From Desulfobulbaceae bacterium (GTDB taxonomy: Bacteria > Desulfobacterota > Desulfobulbia > Desulfobulbales > Desulfurivibrionaceae), in contig PWOG01000171.1 in NCBI GenBank assembly GCA_003557565.1, forward strand, positions 1-5,410: a stretch of 5,410 nucleotides of DNA. The letters run 5' to 3'. Made by a program: the position numbers and the translations under genes. Each line of letters begins with the position of its first letter. Positions within the stretch are counted from its first letter, which is position 1. Below the pieces are notes generated by a model that saw nothing but the letters and a program-made list of their open reading frames with translations, did not search any database and was not told the origin of the DNA. This document shows positions 1 through 5,410 of this stretch, piece by piece.

Positions 1-366
1 ACCAATAATCGCATGGAGCTGATGGCCTGCATTGTGGCCTTGAGTGATTTGGAGCAGCGGGATTGGCCCATTCGGCTTTATTCCGACTCCAGCTACGTGG
101 TCAACGGCATCACCAAGGGCTGGGCCCGGGGTTGGCGTCGCCGGGGCTGGCTCAAGGCCGATCGCCGGCCGGCGCTCAACCCCGATCTCTGGGAGCGGCT
201 GCTGGATCTGGTGGCTGATCTAACGGTGGATTTTAATTGGGTCCGGGGTCATGCCGGCAACCCGCTCAATGAACGTTGCGACCAGCTGGCGGTGGCTGCG
301 GCCCGCCGTCCCGATCTGCCGGCGGACACGGAATATGAAAAAATTAACTGTAAGGGTGATGGATGA
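1..366 (+). CDS. rnhA: Ribonuclease HI, 3' part (5' end outside window)
   Basis: RNase HI cuts the RNA strand of RNA-DNA hybrids in the cytoplasm (R-loops, replication primers). The frame is open from base 1 and reads T-N-N-R-M-E-L, which matches the stretch around the catalytic Glu48 of the E. coli enzyme, so about 42 N-terminal residues, including the first catalytic Asp, lie to the left; the ATG at 13 is internal. In fragment numbering the visible active-site residues are Glu6, Asp29 (YSDSSYV), His84 (VRGHAGN) and Asp94 (NERCDQLA). The basic, Trp-rich substrate-binding handle of bacterial type 1 enzymes is present (GWARGWRRRGW, then KADRRPALNPDLW). The C-terminus is of normal length, so the gene looks intact apart from the window edge. 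Its TGA overlaps the start of the next gene (ATGA). Identification is firm. Confidence 0.96.
   Translation, partial: TNNRMELMACIVALSDLEQRDWPIRLYSDSSYVVNGITKGWARGWRRRGWLKADRRPALNPDLWERLLDLVADLTVDFNWVRGHAGNPLNERCDQLAVAAARRPDLPADTEYEKINCKGDG
352..360 (+). promoter_or_regulatory. Shine-Dalgarno for the HDAC-like gene, inside rnhA
   Basis: AAGGGTGAT lies at the 3' end of rnhA. It resembles the consensus AAGGAGGTGAT with two bases missing, and its AAGGG core ends 6 nt before the ATG at 363. This favours 363 over the in-frame ATG at 384 and supports coupling through the ATGA overlap. Confidence 0.6.
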
Positions 367-1415
367 AGCGTAAAACGGCGGTGATGCACAGCGAGGTTTT
401 TCTGGCCCACGACCCCGGGCCCGGCCATGTGGAAACCCCCCGGCGCCTGGAAGGACTGTACCGGGAACTGGCCCGGGACGAACACCGACGCCGCTTCCTC
501 TTTCCCGATTTTTCACCGGCCGACGAAGACACCCTGGCCCTGAATCATGATCGAAAGTATATCGCCCGGGTGGCGTCCACCGCCGGCAAACCCTTTGAAG
601 CCCTGGACCCCGATACCTACACTTCGGCCCGCTCCTACGAGGCGGCCTGTCTGGCCGCCGGGGCGGCGGTGGGGGCCGTGGACCTGGTGATCGACGGCGG
701 CGCCGACAACGCTTTTGCCCTGGTCCGGCCCCCCGGTCACCATGCCGAATACAGTGAAGCCCGGGGATTCTGCCTGTTCAACAATATCGCCGTGGCCGCC
801 CGGCACGCCCTTAAGAATCGCGGTTTACAAAGGGTCCTCATCGTCGACTGGGATCTTCACCACGGCAACGGCACCCAGCACTCCTTTTACGATACCGACC
901 AGGTGCTTTTTTTCTCCACCCATCAGTATCCTTACTTCCCGGGCAGTGGGGCTTTGGCCGAAACCGGCCGCAGCCCGGGGGAGGGCTGCACTATTAACGT
1001 GCCCCTGTCCGGCGGCCAGGATGACGCGGCTTTTGCCCGGATCTTCAATGAGCTGCTGGTGCCCGTGGCCCGGCAGTACCGGCCCGACTTGATTCTGGTA
1101 TCCGCCGGGTTCGATACCTACAGTGGCGACCCCTTGGGCACCATGATGGTCAGTGAGGAGGGTTATGCCTACATGACCGGGGTGCTGGTGGAAATGGCCG
1201 CCGAACTGTGCGGCGGCCGCCTGGTTATGGTGCTGGAGGGCGGTTATGATCTGGGCATCATGGAACGCGGGGTTATGGCCTGCCTGGGGGAACTGGCCGG
1301 TGACCGTTGCCTGCCGGAGGACACCCGGTCCCGACTTGGGCAGGCCGCGCCGCCGCTCCGCGCTTTGGAGCATGCCCGGGAAACGGCAAAAAAATACTGG
1401 ACAATTCCGGGTTGA
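363..1415 (+). CDS. Class II histone-deacetylase-superfamily Zn amidohydrolase
   Basis: A 350-residue zinc-dependent amidohydrolase of the HDAC / acetylpolyamine amidohydrolase superfamily; these enzymes remove acetyl groups from acyl-lysine in proteins or from small acetylated amines. One domain fills the whole length. Visible motifs are the N-terminal HDPGPGHVETPRRLEGL (16-32), the catalytic His pair in RPPGHHAEY (His126, His127), GFCLFNN (135-141, typical of class II), VDWDLHHGNG with zinc ligands Asp164 and His166, SAGFD with zinc ligand Asp251, and LEGGYDL with the catalytic Tyr295. All expected catalytic and metal residues are present, so it should be active. DPLG at 256-259 puts Leu258 where the polyamine-selective HDAC10 has a gatekeeper Glu. 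No signal peptide or membrane segment, so cytosolic. It starts in an ATGA overlap with rnhA and is followed closely by a response regulator gene. Family assignment is firm; the substrate is unknown. Confidence 0.93.
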   Translation: MKRKTAVMHSEVFLAHDPGPGHVETPRRLEGLYRELARDEHRRRFLFPDFSPADEDTLALNHDRKYIARVASTAGKPFEALDPDTYTSARSYEAACLAAGAAVGAVDLVIDGGADNAFALVRPPGHHAEYSEARGFCLFNNIAVAARHALKNRGLQRVLIVDWDLHHGNGTQHSFYDTDQVLFFSTHQYPYFPGSGALAETGRSPGEGCTINVPLSGGQDDAAFARIFNELLVPVARQYRPDLILVSAGFDTYSGDPLGTMMVSEEGYAYMTGVLVEMAAELCGGRLVMVLEGGYDLGIMERGVMACLGELAGDRCLPEDTRSRLGQAAPPLRALEHARETAKKYWTIPG

Positions 1416-1437
1416 TCTGGCTTTTTTGATGGCGATC

Positions 1438-2490
1438 ATGCAGGAGAGGAGGGTCACCAAAATACTCATCGCCGATGATGATGCCGATGTTCGGGAGGCC
1501 GTTGCCAAAATCCTGACGTTTTTCGGCTATGAGGTAACGGCGGCGGCCGACGGGGCAGAGGCGGTGGCCGGGCTCGATGCCGAGCCTGACGTGATCATCC
1601 TGGATATCAACATGCCGGTGATGGACGGCTTTGAGGCCCTGCGTCAGATCAACCAGCGTGATTTCGGCATCCCGGTGATCTTTCTCACCGGTGCCGGCAG
1701 CATGGAGTATGCGGTCCGGGCCATCAATCTGGGTGCCTATGACTTTATCACCAAGCCCGTCGATGATCTTGAGCTGTTCCGGATCAAGATCGAACGGGCC
1801 GTGGAAAAGCGTGGTTATGTCCTCCAGGAGCGAGCTTACAAGGAAGATCTGGAGCGTCAGGTCAAGGAAAAGACCAGCGAACTGGAGGAGAAAAACCGCC
1901 TGCTCGAGGACTACAGCAAAAACCTGGAAGTCGCCACCCTGGACACCATGCTCAGCCTCCAGACCGCCATGGAGGAAAAGGATGTCTATACCGCCGGCCA
2001 TACCGTCCGGGTCACCCATTACGCCATGAGCATCGCCGAGGCCATGGGGGTCGACCCCGCCGAGCGGGAAGTGCTCCGGAGGGCCTGCCAGGTCCATGAC
2101 ATCGGCAAACTGATCATCGACGTCAGCTATATCTGCAAACCAGGTCCTCTGACTGCGGAAGAATGGGAGATGATGCGCAAGCATCCGCTGATCGGGGAAA
2201 ACATTCTGCGCCCTCTGTCTTTCATGGACCATGAGCTGACCATTGTCCGGCATCACCATGAGCACCTGGACGGTACCGGTTATCCCGACGGGATCGGCGG
2301 CGACGAAATCGATCTCCTGACCAGAATTATCGCCGTGGCCGACAGCTACGATGCCATGACTTCCCGGCGCAGCTACCGGGGTAACCTCGGTCCCGCCCAG
2401 GCGGTGGAAGAATTGAACCGTTGTGCCGGCAGTCAGTTTGACCCCACGGTGGTCAAGGTTTTTTCGGAGATCGTAAACGGCCGCGGTTAG
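1438..2490 (+). CDS. Response regulator: REC + HD-GYP c-di-GMP phosphodiesterase
   Basis: A RpfG-like two-domain regulator, 350 residues from the ATG at 1438. The REC domain (about 8-120) has the acidic cluster Asp13-Asp15, phospho-acceptor Asp56 (IILDINMP), Thr84 and Lys106 (ITKP). A charged, probably coiled-coil linker (about 128-166) leads to the HD-GYP domain (about 170-345). That domain has His188 (TAGHTVRV), HDIGK (His220, Asp221, Lys224), His249, and the signature HHEHLDGTGYP (273-283) followed by Asp302. This is the full catalytic set of HD-GYP phosphodiesterases, which hydrolyse c-di-GMP, so phosphorylation of Asp56 probably tunes c-di-GMP turnover. It is cytosolic and has no DNA-binding domain; no cognate kinase is nearby. 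The start is uncertain: ATG 1429 and 1438 both lack a Shine-Dalgarno, while a strong one lies downstream at 1447-1452. The open frame reaches back to 1246, but that part overlaps the HDAC-like gene out of frame and is not expected to be coding. Confidence 0.93.
   Translation: MQERRVTKILIADDDADVREAVAKILTFFGYEVTAAADGAEAVAGLDAEPDVIILDINMPVMDGFEALRQINQRDFGIPVIFLTGAGSMEYAVRAINLGAYDFITKPVDDLELFRIKIERAVEKRGYVLQERAYKEDLERQVKEKTSELEEKNRLLEDYSKNLEVATLDTMLSLQTAMEEKDVYTAGHTVRVTHYAMSIAEAMGVDPAEREVLRRACQVHDIGKLIIDVSYICKPGPLTAEEWEMMRKHPLIGENILRPLSFMDHELTIVRHHHEHLDGTGYPDGIGGDEIDLLTRIIAVADSYDAMTSRRSYRGNLGPAQAVEELNRCAGSQFDPTVVKVFSEIVNGRG
1447..1452 (+). promoter_or_regulatory. Strong Shine-Dalgarno-like AGGAGG inside the regulator's annotated 5' end
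   Basis: The purine run AGGAGAGGAGGG (1442-1453) contains a perfect AGGAGG, yet no ATG, GTG or TTG in the regulator's frame follows at usable distance. The codons there are GTC (1453), ACC, AAA and ATA (1462). The conserved domain begins right after it (KILIADDD). It may mark the true initiation region with a non-standard start, or it may be chance coding for Glu-Arg-Arg. Confidence 0.4.
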
Positions 2491-2513
2491 TTGGTGCGTA
2501 AGCGATCACGGCC

Positions 2514-2530
2514 CGCCGCTTTTGGCGGCG
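2514..2530 (+). other. Small GC hairpin in the spacer before gatC
   Basis: The inverted repeat CGCCGC / GCGGCG (2514-2519 and 2525-2530) forms a perfect 6-bp stem with loop TTTTG. It sits in the 73-nt gap between the regulator and gatC (2491-2563), the longest intergenic stretch in the window. No T-run follows, so it is not a standard intrinsic terminator. It could stabilise an mRNA 5' end, cause pausing, or mean nothing; I saw no good -35/-10 pair in the gap. Confidence 0.4.
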
Positions 2531-2550
2531 ACGGCAAGAATTATGACACA

Positions 2551-2557
2551 AAAAGGA
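2551..2557 (+). promoter_or_regulatory. Shine-Dalgarno deciding the gatC start
   Basis: AAAAGGA ends 6 nt before the ATG at 2564. The in-frame ATG at 2558 directly abuts it and the in-frame TTG at 2522 has no such site, so 2564 is preferred. The resulting 94-residue protein matches the usual GatC length. Confidence 0.65.
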
Positions 2558-2563
2558 ATGAAT

Positions 2564-2848
2564 ATGCAGATCGGTCCTGAAAAGGTGGTGGAAATGGCCC
2601 GGCTGGCCCGGCTCGAGCTGGAGCCCGAAGAAGTCGAGGCCTTAACCGGCGAGTTGAACTCCATCCTCGAATATGTCGACAAATTGCAGCAACTGGACAC
2701 CACCGGGGTGGAGCCGGTTAGTCATGCCCTGTCGGTGGTTAACGCCTTCCGGGAAGACGAGGTGGCGCCCTCACTGTCCCGGGAAGAGGCCCTGGCCAAC
2801 GCGCCGGAGGCCAATGACGAGGCCTTTGTCGTTCCCAAGGTGTTTTAA
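2564..2848 (+). CDS. gatC: Asp-tRNA(Asn)/Glu-tRNA(Gln) amidotransferase subunit C
   Basis: GatC is the small subunit of the GatCAB amidotransferase, which converts Asp-tRNA(Asn) and/or Glu-tRNA(Gln) to the amidated forms; it wraps round and stabilises the GatA-GatB pair. The 94 residues cover the family from end to end: MARLARLELEPEEVE (11-25), LNSILEYVDKLQQLDT (31-46), GVEPVSHAL (48-56), the conserved REDEV (63-67), and the C-terminal LANAPEA...FVVPKVF (77-94). Length is normal for the family. The stop is 1 nt before the gatA start, so the two are surely co-transcribed and probably coupled, as expected for subunits of one complex. Nothing looks truncated or altered. Confidence 0.97.
   Translation: MQIGPEKVVEMARLARLELEPEEVEALTGELNSILEYVDKLQQLDTTGVEPVSHALSVVNAFREDEVAPSLSREEALANAPEANDEAFVVPKVF
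2837..2842 (+). promoter_or_regulatory. Shine-Dalgarno for gatA inside the end of gatC
   Basis: AAGGTG within the last codons of gatC ends 7 nt before the ATG at 2850. It supports that start; the open frame extends upstream to 2673, but that stretch reads through gatC in another frame. Confidence 0.6.
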
Positions 2849-2849
2849 G

Positions 2850-4301
2850 ATGGATATCCATAACCAGACCATAGCTCAACTGGCTGAGAATCTGGCCGCC
2901 GGCGGACTTTCCTCCCGCCAGGCCACCGAGGCGGTTTTTGCCCGCATTGAAGCCACCGGCCAGGTCAACGCCTTTATCACCCTGGACCGGGAAGGCGCCC
3001 TGGCCGCCGCCGACGAGGCCGACCGCCGGCTGGCGGCGGGTGATGCTCCGCCACTTTGCGGAGTGCCCATTGCCGTCAAGGATCTGCTTTGCACCAGGGG
3101 GCTGCGGACCACCGGCGGCTCCCGGATCCTGGAGAATTTCGTGCCGCCCTACAGCGCCACGGTGGTGGAGAAACTGCGGCAAGCCGGGGCGGTGATCATC
3201 GGCAAGACCACCATGGACGAATTCGCCATGGGCTCCTCCAACGAACATTGTCACCTGGCGGTGCCGCGCAATCCCTGGAACCTGGATTATACCTGCGGCG
3301 GCTCCAGCGGCGGCTCGGCGGCGGCGGTGGCCGCCGACCAGTGCATGGCCGCCCTGGGCACCGATACCGGCGGCTCCATCCGGCAGCCCGCTTCCAACTG
3401 CGGGGTGGTGGGGGTAAAACCGACCTATGGGCGGGTATCCCGCTACGGGGTGCTGGCTTTCGCCTCTTCCCTGGACCAGGTGGGTCCCGTGACCAAAGAC
3501 GTGCGGGACGCGGCCCTGATGCTTAATGCCATGTGCGGCCATGACCCCCGGGATTCCACCTCGCTGCGGGAACCGGCGCCGGACTTCACCGCCGAGCTGG
3601 GCCGCGGCCTGTCCGGCCTGCGCCTGGGGCTGCCCCGGGAGTACTTCGAGGTCGGCCTGGACGAGGATGTCAAGACCACGGTGATGGCCGCCATTACCCG
3701 TCTGGAGAAGGCCGGCGCGGATATCCGGGAGATCAGCCTGCCCCGTACCGAATACGGGGTGGCGGCTTATTACCTGATCGCCCCCGCCGAAGCCAGCTCC
3801 AACCTGTCCCGATACGACGGCGTCCGCTTCGGTTACCGCGACCGGCAGGCCAGAGAGCTGTTGGAGATGTACCAGCGCAGCCGTTCCCAGGGGTTTGGCC
3901 GCGAGGTCAAACGCCGGATCATCATCGGCACCTACGCCCTGTCTTCAGGTTATTACGACGCTTACTACCGCAAGGCCTCCCAGGTGCGGGCCCTGATCAT
4001 CGACGATTACCGCCGGGCCCTGGAGCAGTGCGATGTTATCATTTCTCCGGTGACCCCCACCCCGGCCTGGCCCCTGGGCACCAAAAGCGACCCGTTGAGC
4101 ATGTATCTCACCGATATCCTGACCATCCCCACCAATCTTTCGGGGTTGCCGGGAATGTCGCTGCCCTGTGGCTTCAGCGCCGCCGGTCTGCCCGTCGGCC
4201 TGCAGCTCCAGGCGGCCCATTGCCGCGAGGATCTGATGCTGCGGGCCGCCGCCGCCGCGGAAGAGCAGTTGGCGCTGGCGGGGAAACGTCCGCAACTCTA
4301 A
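2850..4301 (+). CDS. gatA: Asp-tRNA(Asn)/Glu-tRNA(Gln) amidotransferase subunit A
   Basis: GatA is the glutaminase subunit of GatCAB: it hydrolyses glutamine and sends ammonia to GatB, where the mischarged tRNA is amidated. The 483-residue protein has the usual length (about 485). The amidase-signature Ser-cisSer-Lys triad is complete: Lys77 (GVPIAVKDLL), Ser152 (CGGSSGGSAAAV) and nucleophile Ser176 (DTGGSIRQPA). Other family blocks are KTTMDEFAMGSSNE (119-132), GVKPTYGRVSRYG (188-200), SSLDQVGP (206-213), GTYALSSGYYDAYY (360-373) and DILTIPTNLSGLPG (422-435). By comparison with the S. aureus enzyme, Arg356 and Asp422 probably hold the glutamine substrate. It is cytosolic. It follows gatC by 1 nt and precedes the hisC-like gene by 11 nt; gatB does not follow. 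Identification over other amidases is secure because of gatC and the GatA-specific blocks. Confidence 0.97.
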   Translation: MDIHNQTIAQLAENLAAGGLSSRQATEAVFARIEATGQVNAFITLDREGALAAADEADRRLAAGDAPPLCGVPIAVKDLLCTRGLRTTGGSRILENFVPPYSATVVEKLRQAGAVIIGKTTMDEFAMGSSNEHCHLAVPRNPWNLDYTCGGSSGGSAAAVAADQCMAALGTDTGGSIRQPASNCGVVGVKPTYGRVSRYGVLAFASSLDQVGPVTKDVRDAALMLNAMCGHDPRDSTSLREPAPDFTAELGRGLSGLRLGLPREYFEVGLDEDVKTTVMAAITRLEKAGADIREISLPRTEYGVAAYYLIAPAEASSNLSRYDGVRFGYRDRQARELLEMYQRSRSQGFGREVKRRIIIGTYALSSGYYDAYYRKASQVRALIIDDYRRALEQCDVIISPVTPTPAWPLGTKSDPLSMYLTDILTIPTNLSGLPGMSLPCGFSAAGLPVGLQLQAAHCREDLMLRAAAAAEEQLALAGKRPQL

Positions 4302-4304
4302 GGA
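4300..4304 (+). promoter_or_regulatory. Shine-Dalgarno for hisC overlapping the gatA stop
   Basis: AAGGA, whose first two bases are part of the gatA TAA, ends 8 nt before the ATG at 4313. It fixes that start and suggests that hisC is translated from the same message as gatCA. Confidence 0.65.
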
Positions 4305-4312
4305 TATCTAAT

Positions 4313-5410
4313 ATGAACCTCAAGGTGGCCTCCCATATCGCCGAACTGGTGCCCTATCCGCCGGGCAAGCCCATCGAGGAGCTGGAGCGGGAATACGGGA
4401 TCCAGGGTTCCATCAAGCTGGCCTCCAATGAAAACGCCCTGGGCCCCTCGCCCCGGGCGGTGGCGGCCATAGCCGAGGCCCTGGGCAACCTGCATCGCTA
4501 TCCCGACGGCAGCTGTTATTATCTGGGTCAGGCCCTGGCCCGGAGCCTGGATGTGTCGGAGCGGCGCCTGGTGTTCGGCAACGGTTCCAACGAGATCATC
4601 GGCCTGCTGGTCGCCGCCTTTCTCGGCGGCGGCGAGGAAGTTATCACCTCCCATCCCACCTTTCTGGTCTACCAGAACGTGGTCCAGGCCCATGGCGGGA
4701 TCAACCGGGTGGTGCCCCTTGCCGGCATGCGCCATGACCTGCCGGCCATTGCCGAACTGATCAACCCGCGTACCCGAATGATCTTCCTGGACAATCCCAA
4801 CAACCCCACCGGCACGGTGTTTACCGCCGCCGAGTTCGAGGCCTTCCTGGCCCGGGTGCCCAAGGAAGTGATCGTGGTGCTCGATGAGGCCTATGTCGAC
4901 TTCGTTGACCCCGAACTGCGGCTCGATGCCCGCCGGGATCTGGACGGCGAGGTGCCGGTGGTGGCCCTGCGGACCTTCTCCAAGGCCTATGGCCTGGCCG
5001 GCCTGCGGGTGGGCTACGGCCTGATGCACGAGGAGATGGCGGATTATCTCCACCGGGTGCGGCAGCCCTTCAACGTCAACAGCCCGGCCCAGGTCGGGGC
5101 CCTGGCCGCCCTGGAGGACCGGGAGCATTACCGGCAGACCATGGAGCTTACCCGGCGGGAGAAGGAACGGCTGATGACGGCGGTGGCGGACCTGGGCTGC
5201 CGGCCCTTTGCCAGCCAGGCCAATTTTTTCCTCATCGATGTCGGCGGCGATGGCCGCACTCTCTATGAACATCTGCTGCGCCAGGGGGTGATCGTTCGGC
5301 CCATGCAGGCATACGGCTATCCCGATTACATCCGGATCACCCCCGGCAGGCCCGAGGAAAACGACCGTTTTCTCCGCAGCCTGAAAAAAAGTTTGCAGGA
5401 GCTTGGTTAT
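4313..5410 (+). CDS. hisC: Histidinol-phosphate aminotransferase (3' end outside window)
   Basis: A PLP-dependent fold-type I aminotransferase of the HisC family. HisC makes L-histidinol phosphate from imidazole-acetol phosphate using glutamate; relatives also act on aromatic 2-oxo acids. The frame is open for 366 codons to the last base with no stop, so only a few C-terminal residues can be missing (family about 350-370). Visible blocks are KLASNENALGPSP (35-47), FGNGSNEII (88-96), LDNPNNPTGTVF (159-170; Asn164 near the PLP ring), VVLDEAYVDF (188-197; Asp191 and Tyr194 contact PLP), TFSKAYGLAGLRVGYG (221-236; Lys224 forms the Schiff base, Arg232 binds the phosphate) and YIRITPGRPEEN (339-350; Arg341 probably binds the substrate carboxylate). 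It is cytosolic. It lies 11 nt after gatA. No other his gene is visible, so a role in tyrosine/phenylalanine synthesis is a real alternative. Confidence 0.9.
   Translation, partial: MNLKVASHIAELVPYPPGKPIEELEREYGIQGSIKLASNENALGPSPRAVAAIAEALGNLHRYPDGSCYYLGQALARSLDVSERRLVFGNGSNEIIGLLVAAFLGGGEEVITSHPTFLVYQNVVQAHGGINRVVPLAGMRHDLPAIAELINPRTRMIFLDNPNNPTGTVFTAAEFEAFLARVPKEVIVVLDEAYVDFVDPELRLDARRDLDGEVPVVALRTFSKAYGLAGLRVGYGLMHEEMADYLHRVRQPFNVNSPAQVGALAALEDREHYRQTMELTRREKERLMTAVADLGCRPFASQANFFLIDVGGDGRTLYEHLLRQGVIVRPMQAYGYPDYIRITPGRPEENDRFLRSLKKSLQELGY

Noticed and set aside
1407..1427. Terminator-like CCGG / CTGG stem followed by six T after the HDAC-like gene
   Set aside because: The stem is only 4 bp with a G-T pair, too weak for an intrinsic terminator, and the next gene starts at once.
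1246..1437. Upstream extension of the regulator's open frame
   Set aside because: It overlaps conserved HDAC-like coding in another frame, and the extra residues resemble no receiver-domain N-terminus.
1273..2265. Minus-strand open frame (330 codons) opposite the response regulator
   Set aside because: Shadow of a well-conserved gene; no domain resemblance and no plausible Shine-Dalgarno context of note.
2520..2547. Possible promoter (TTTTGG and TATGAC, 16-nt spacing) before gatC
   Set aside because: Both hexamers match the consensus poorly and the -35 overlaps the hairpin; not better than chance.
2673..2849. Upstream extension of the gatA open frame into gatC
   Set aside because: The Pro/Arg/Trp-rich translation is the +1-type shadow of gatC; the ATG at 2850 has a good Shine-Dalgarno and gives normal GatA length.
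3297..3332. GGC/GCG-rich repetitive stretch in gatA
   Set aside because: It simply encodes the Gly/Ser/Ala-rich amidase signature around Ser152.
4243..4262. GCC-repeat near the end of gatA
   Set aside because: Short alanine run in a C-terminal helix; common in GC-rich genes and not a tandem-repeat element.
4298..5272. Long minus-strand open frame (324 codons) opposite hisC
   Set aside because: It is the antisense of a clear aminotransferase gene in GC-rich DNA; its translation is Gly/His/Gln-rich with no recognisable domain.

Overview
The window is a compact, GC-rich bacterial segment with six genes, all on the + strand and almost without spacing. From left to right they are the 3' part of rnhA (RNase HI), a class II histone-deacetylase-superfamily amidohydrolase, a REC + HD-GYP response regulator (predicted c-di-GMP phosphodiesterase), gatC, gatA, and a histidinol-phosphate-type aminotransferase (hisC) whose end lies beyond the right edge. 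I see no tRNA, rRNA, CRISPR array, insertion sequence or other mobile element. The codon style and the protein families (indirect tRNA amidation by GatCAB, a RpfG-like HD-GYP regulator, a bacterial class II HDAC) fit a free-living Gram-negative bacterium. My best guess is a member of the Desulfobacterota (former Deltaproteobacteria), at low confidence because it rests on gene style rather than a database match.

Left part (1-2490): rnhA and the HDAC-like gene overlap by an ATGA (stop/start) and are almost certainly translationally coupled. The HDAC-like protein has the full zinc and catalytic set of active amidohydrolases. The two-domain response regulator follows after a gap of about 20 nt. 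It has an intact phospho-acceptor aspartate and an intact HD-GYP catalytic motif, so it probably turns an unknown phosphorylation input into c-di-GMP breakdown. No partner kinase is in the window, and its start codon is uncertain.

Middle and right (2491-5410): a 73-nt spacer, the longest non-coding stretch here, carries a small GC hairpin and leads into gatC. gatC, gatA and the hisC-like gene are separated by 1 and 11 nt, each with its own Shine-Dalgarno sequence, and look like one transcript. GatC and GatA are two of the three subunits of the Asp-tRNA(Asn)/Glu-tRNA(Gln) amidotransferase; gatB is not next to them, since the aminotransferase gene takes the place after gatA. The whole segment may be one housekeeping-type operon or two adjoining ones; I found no convincing promoter or terminator inside it.

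I do not see an undescribed multi-gene system. The points worth a second look are the regulator's start site, the specificity of the HDAC-like enzyme, the missing gatB, and the true substrate of the aminotransferase.
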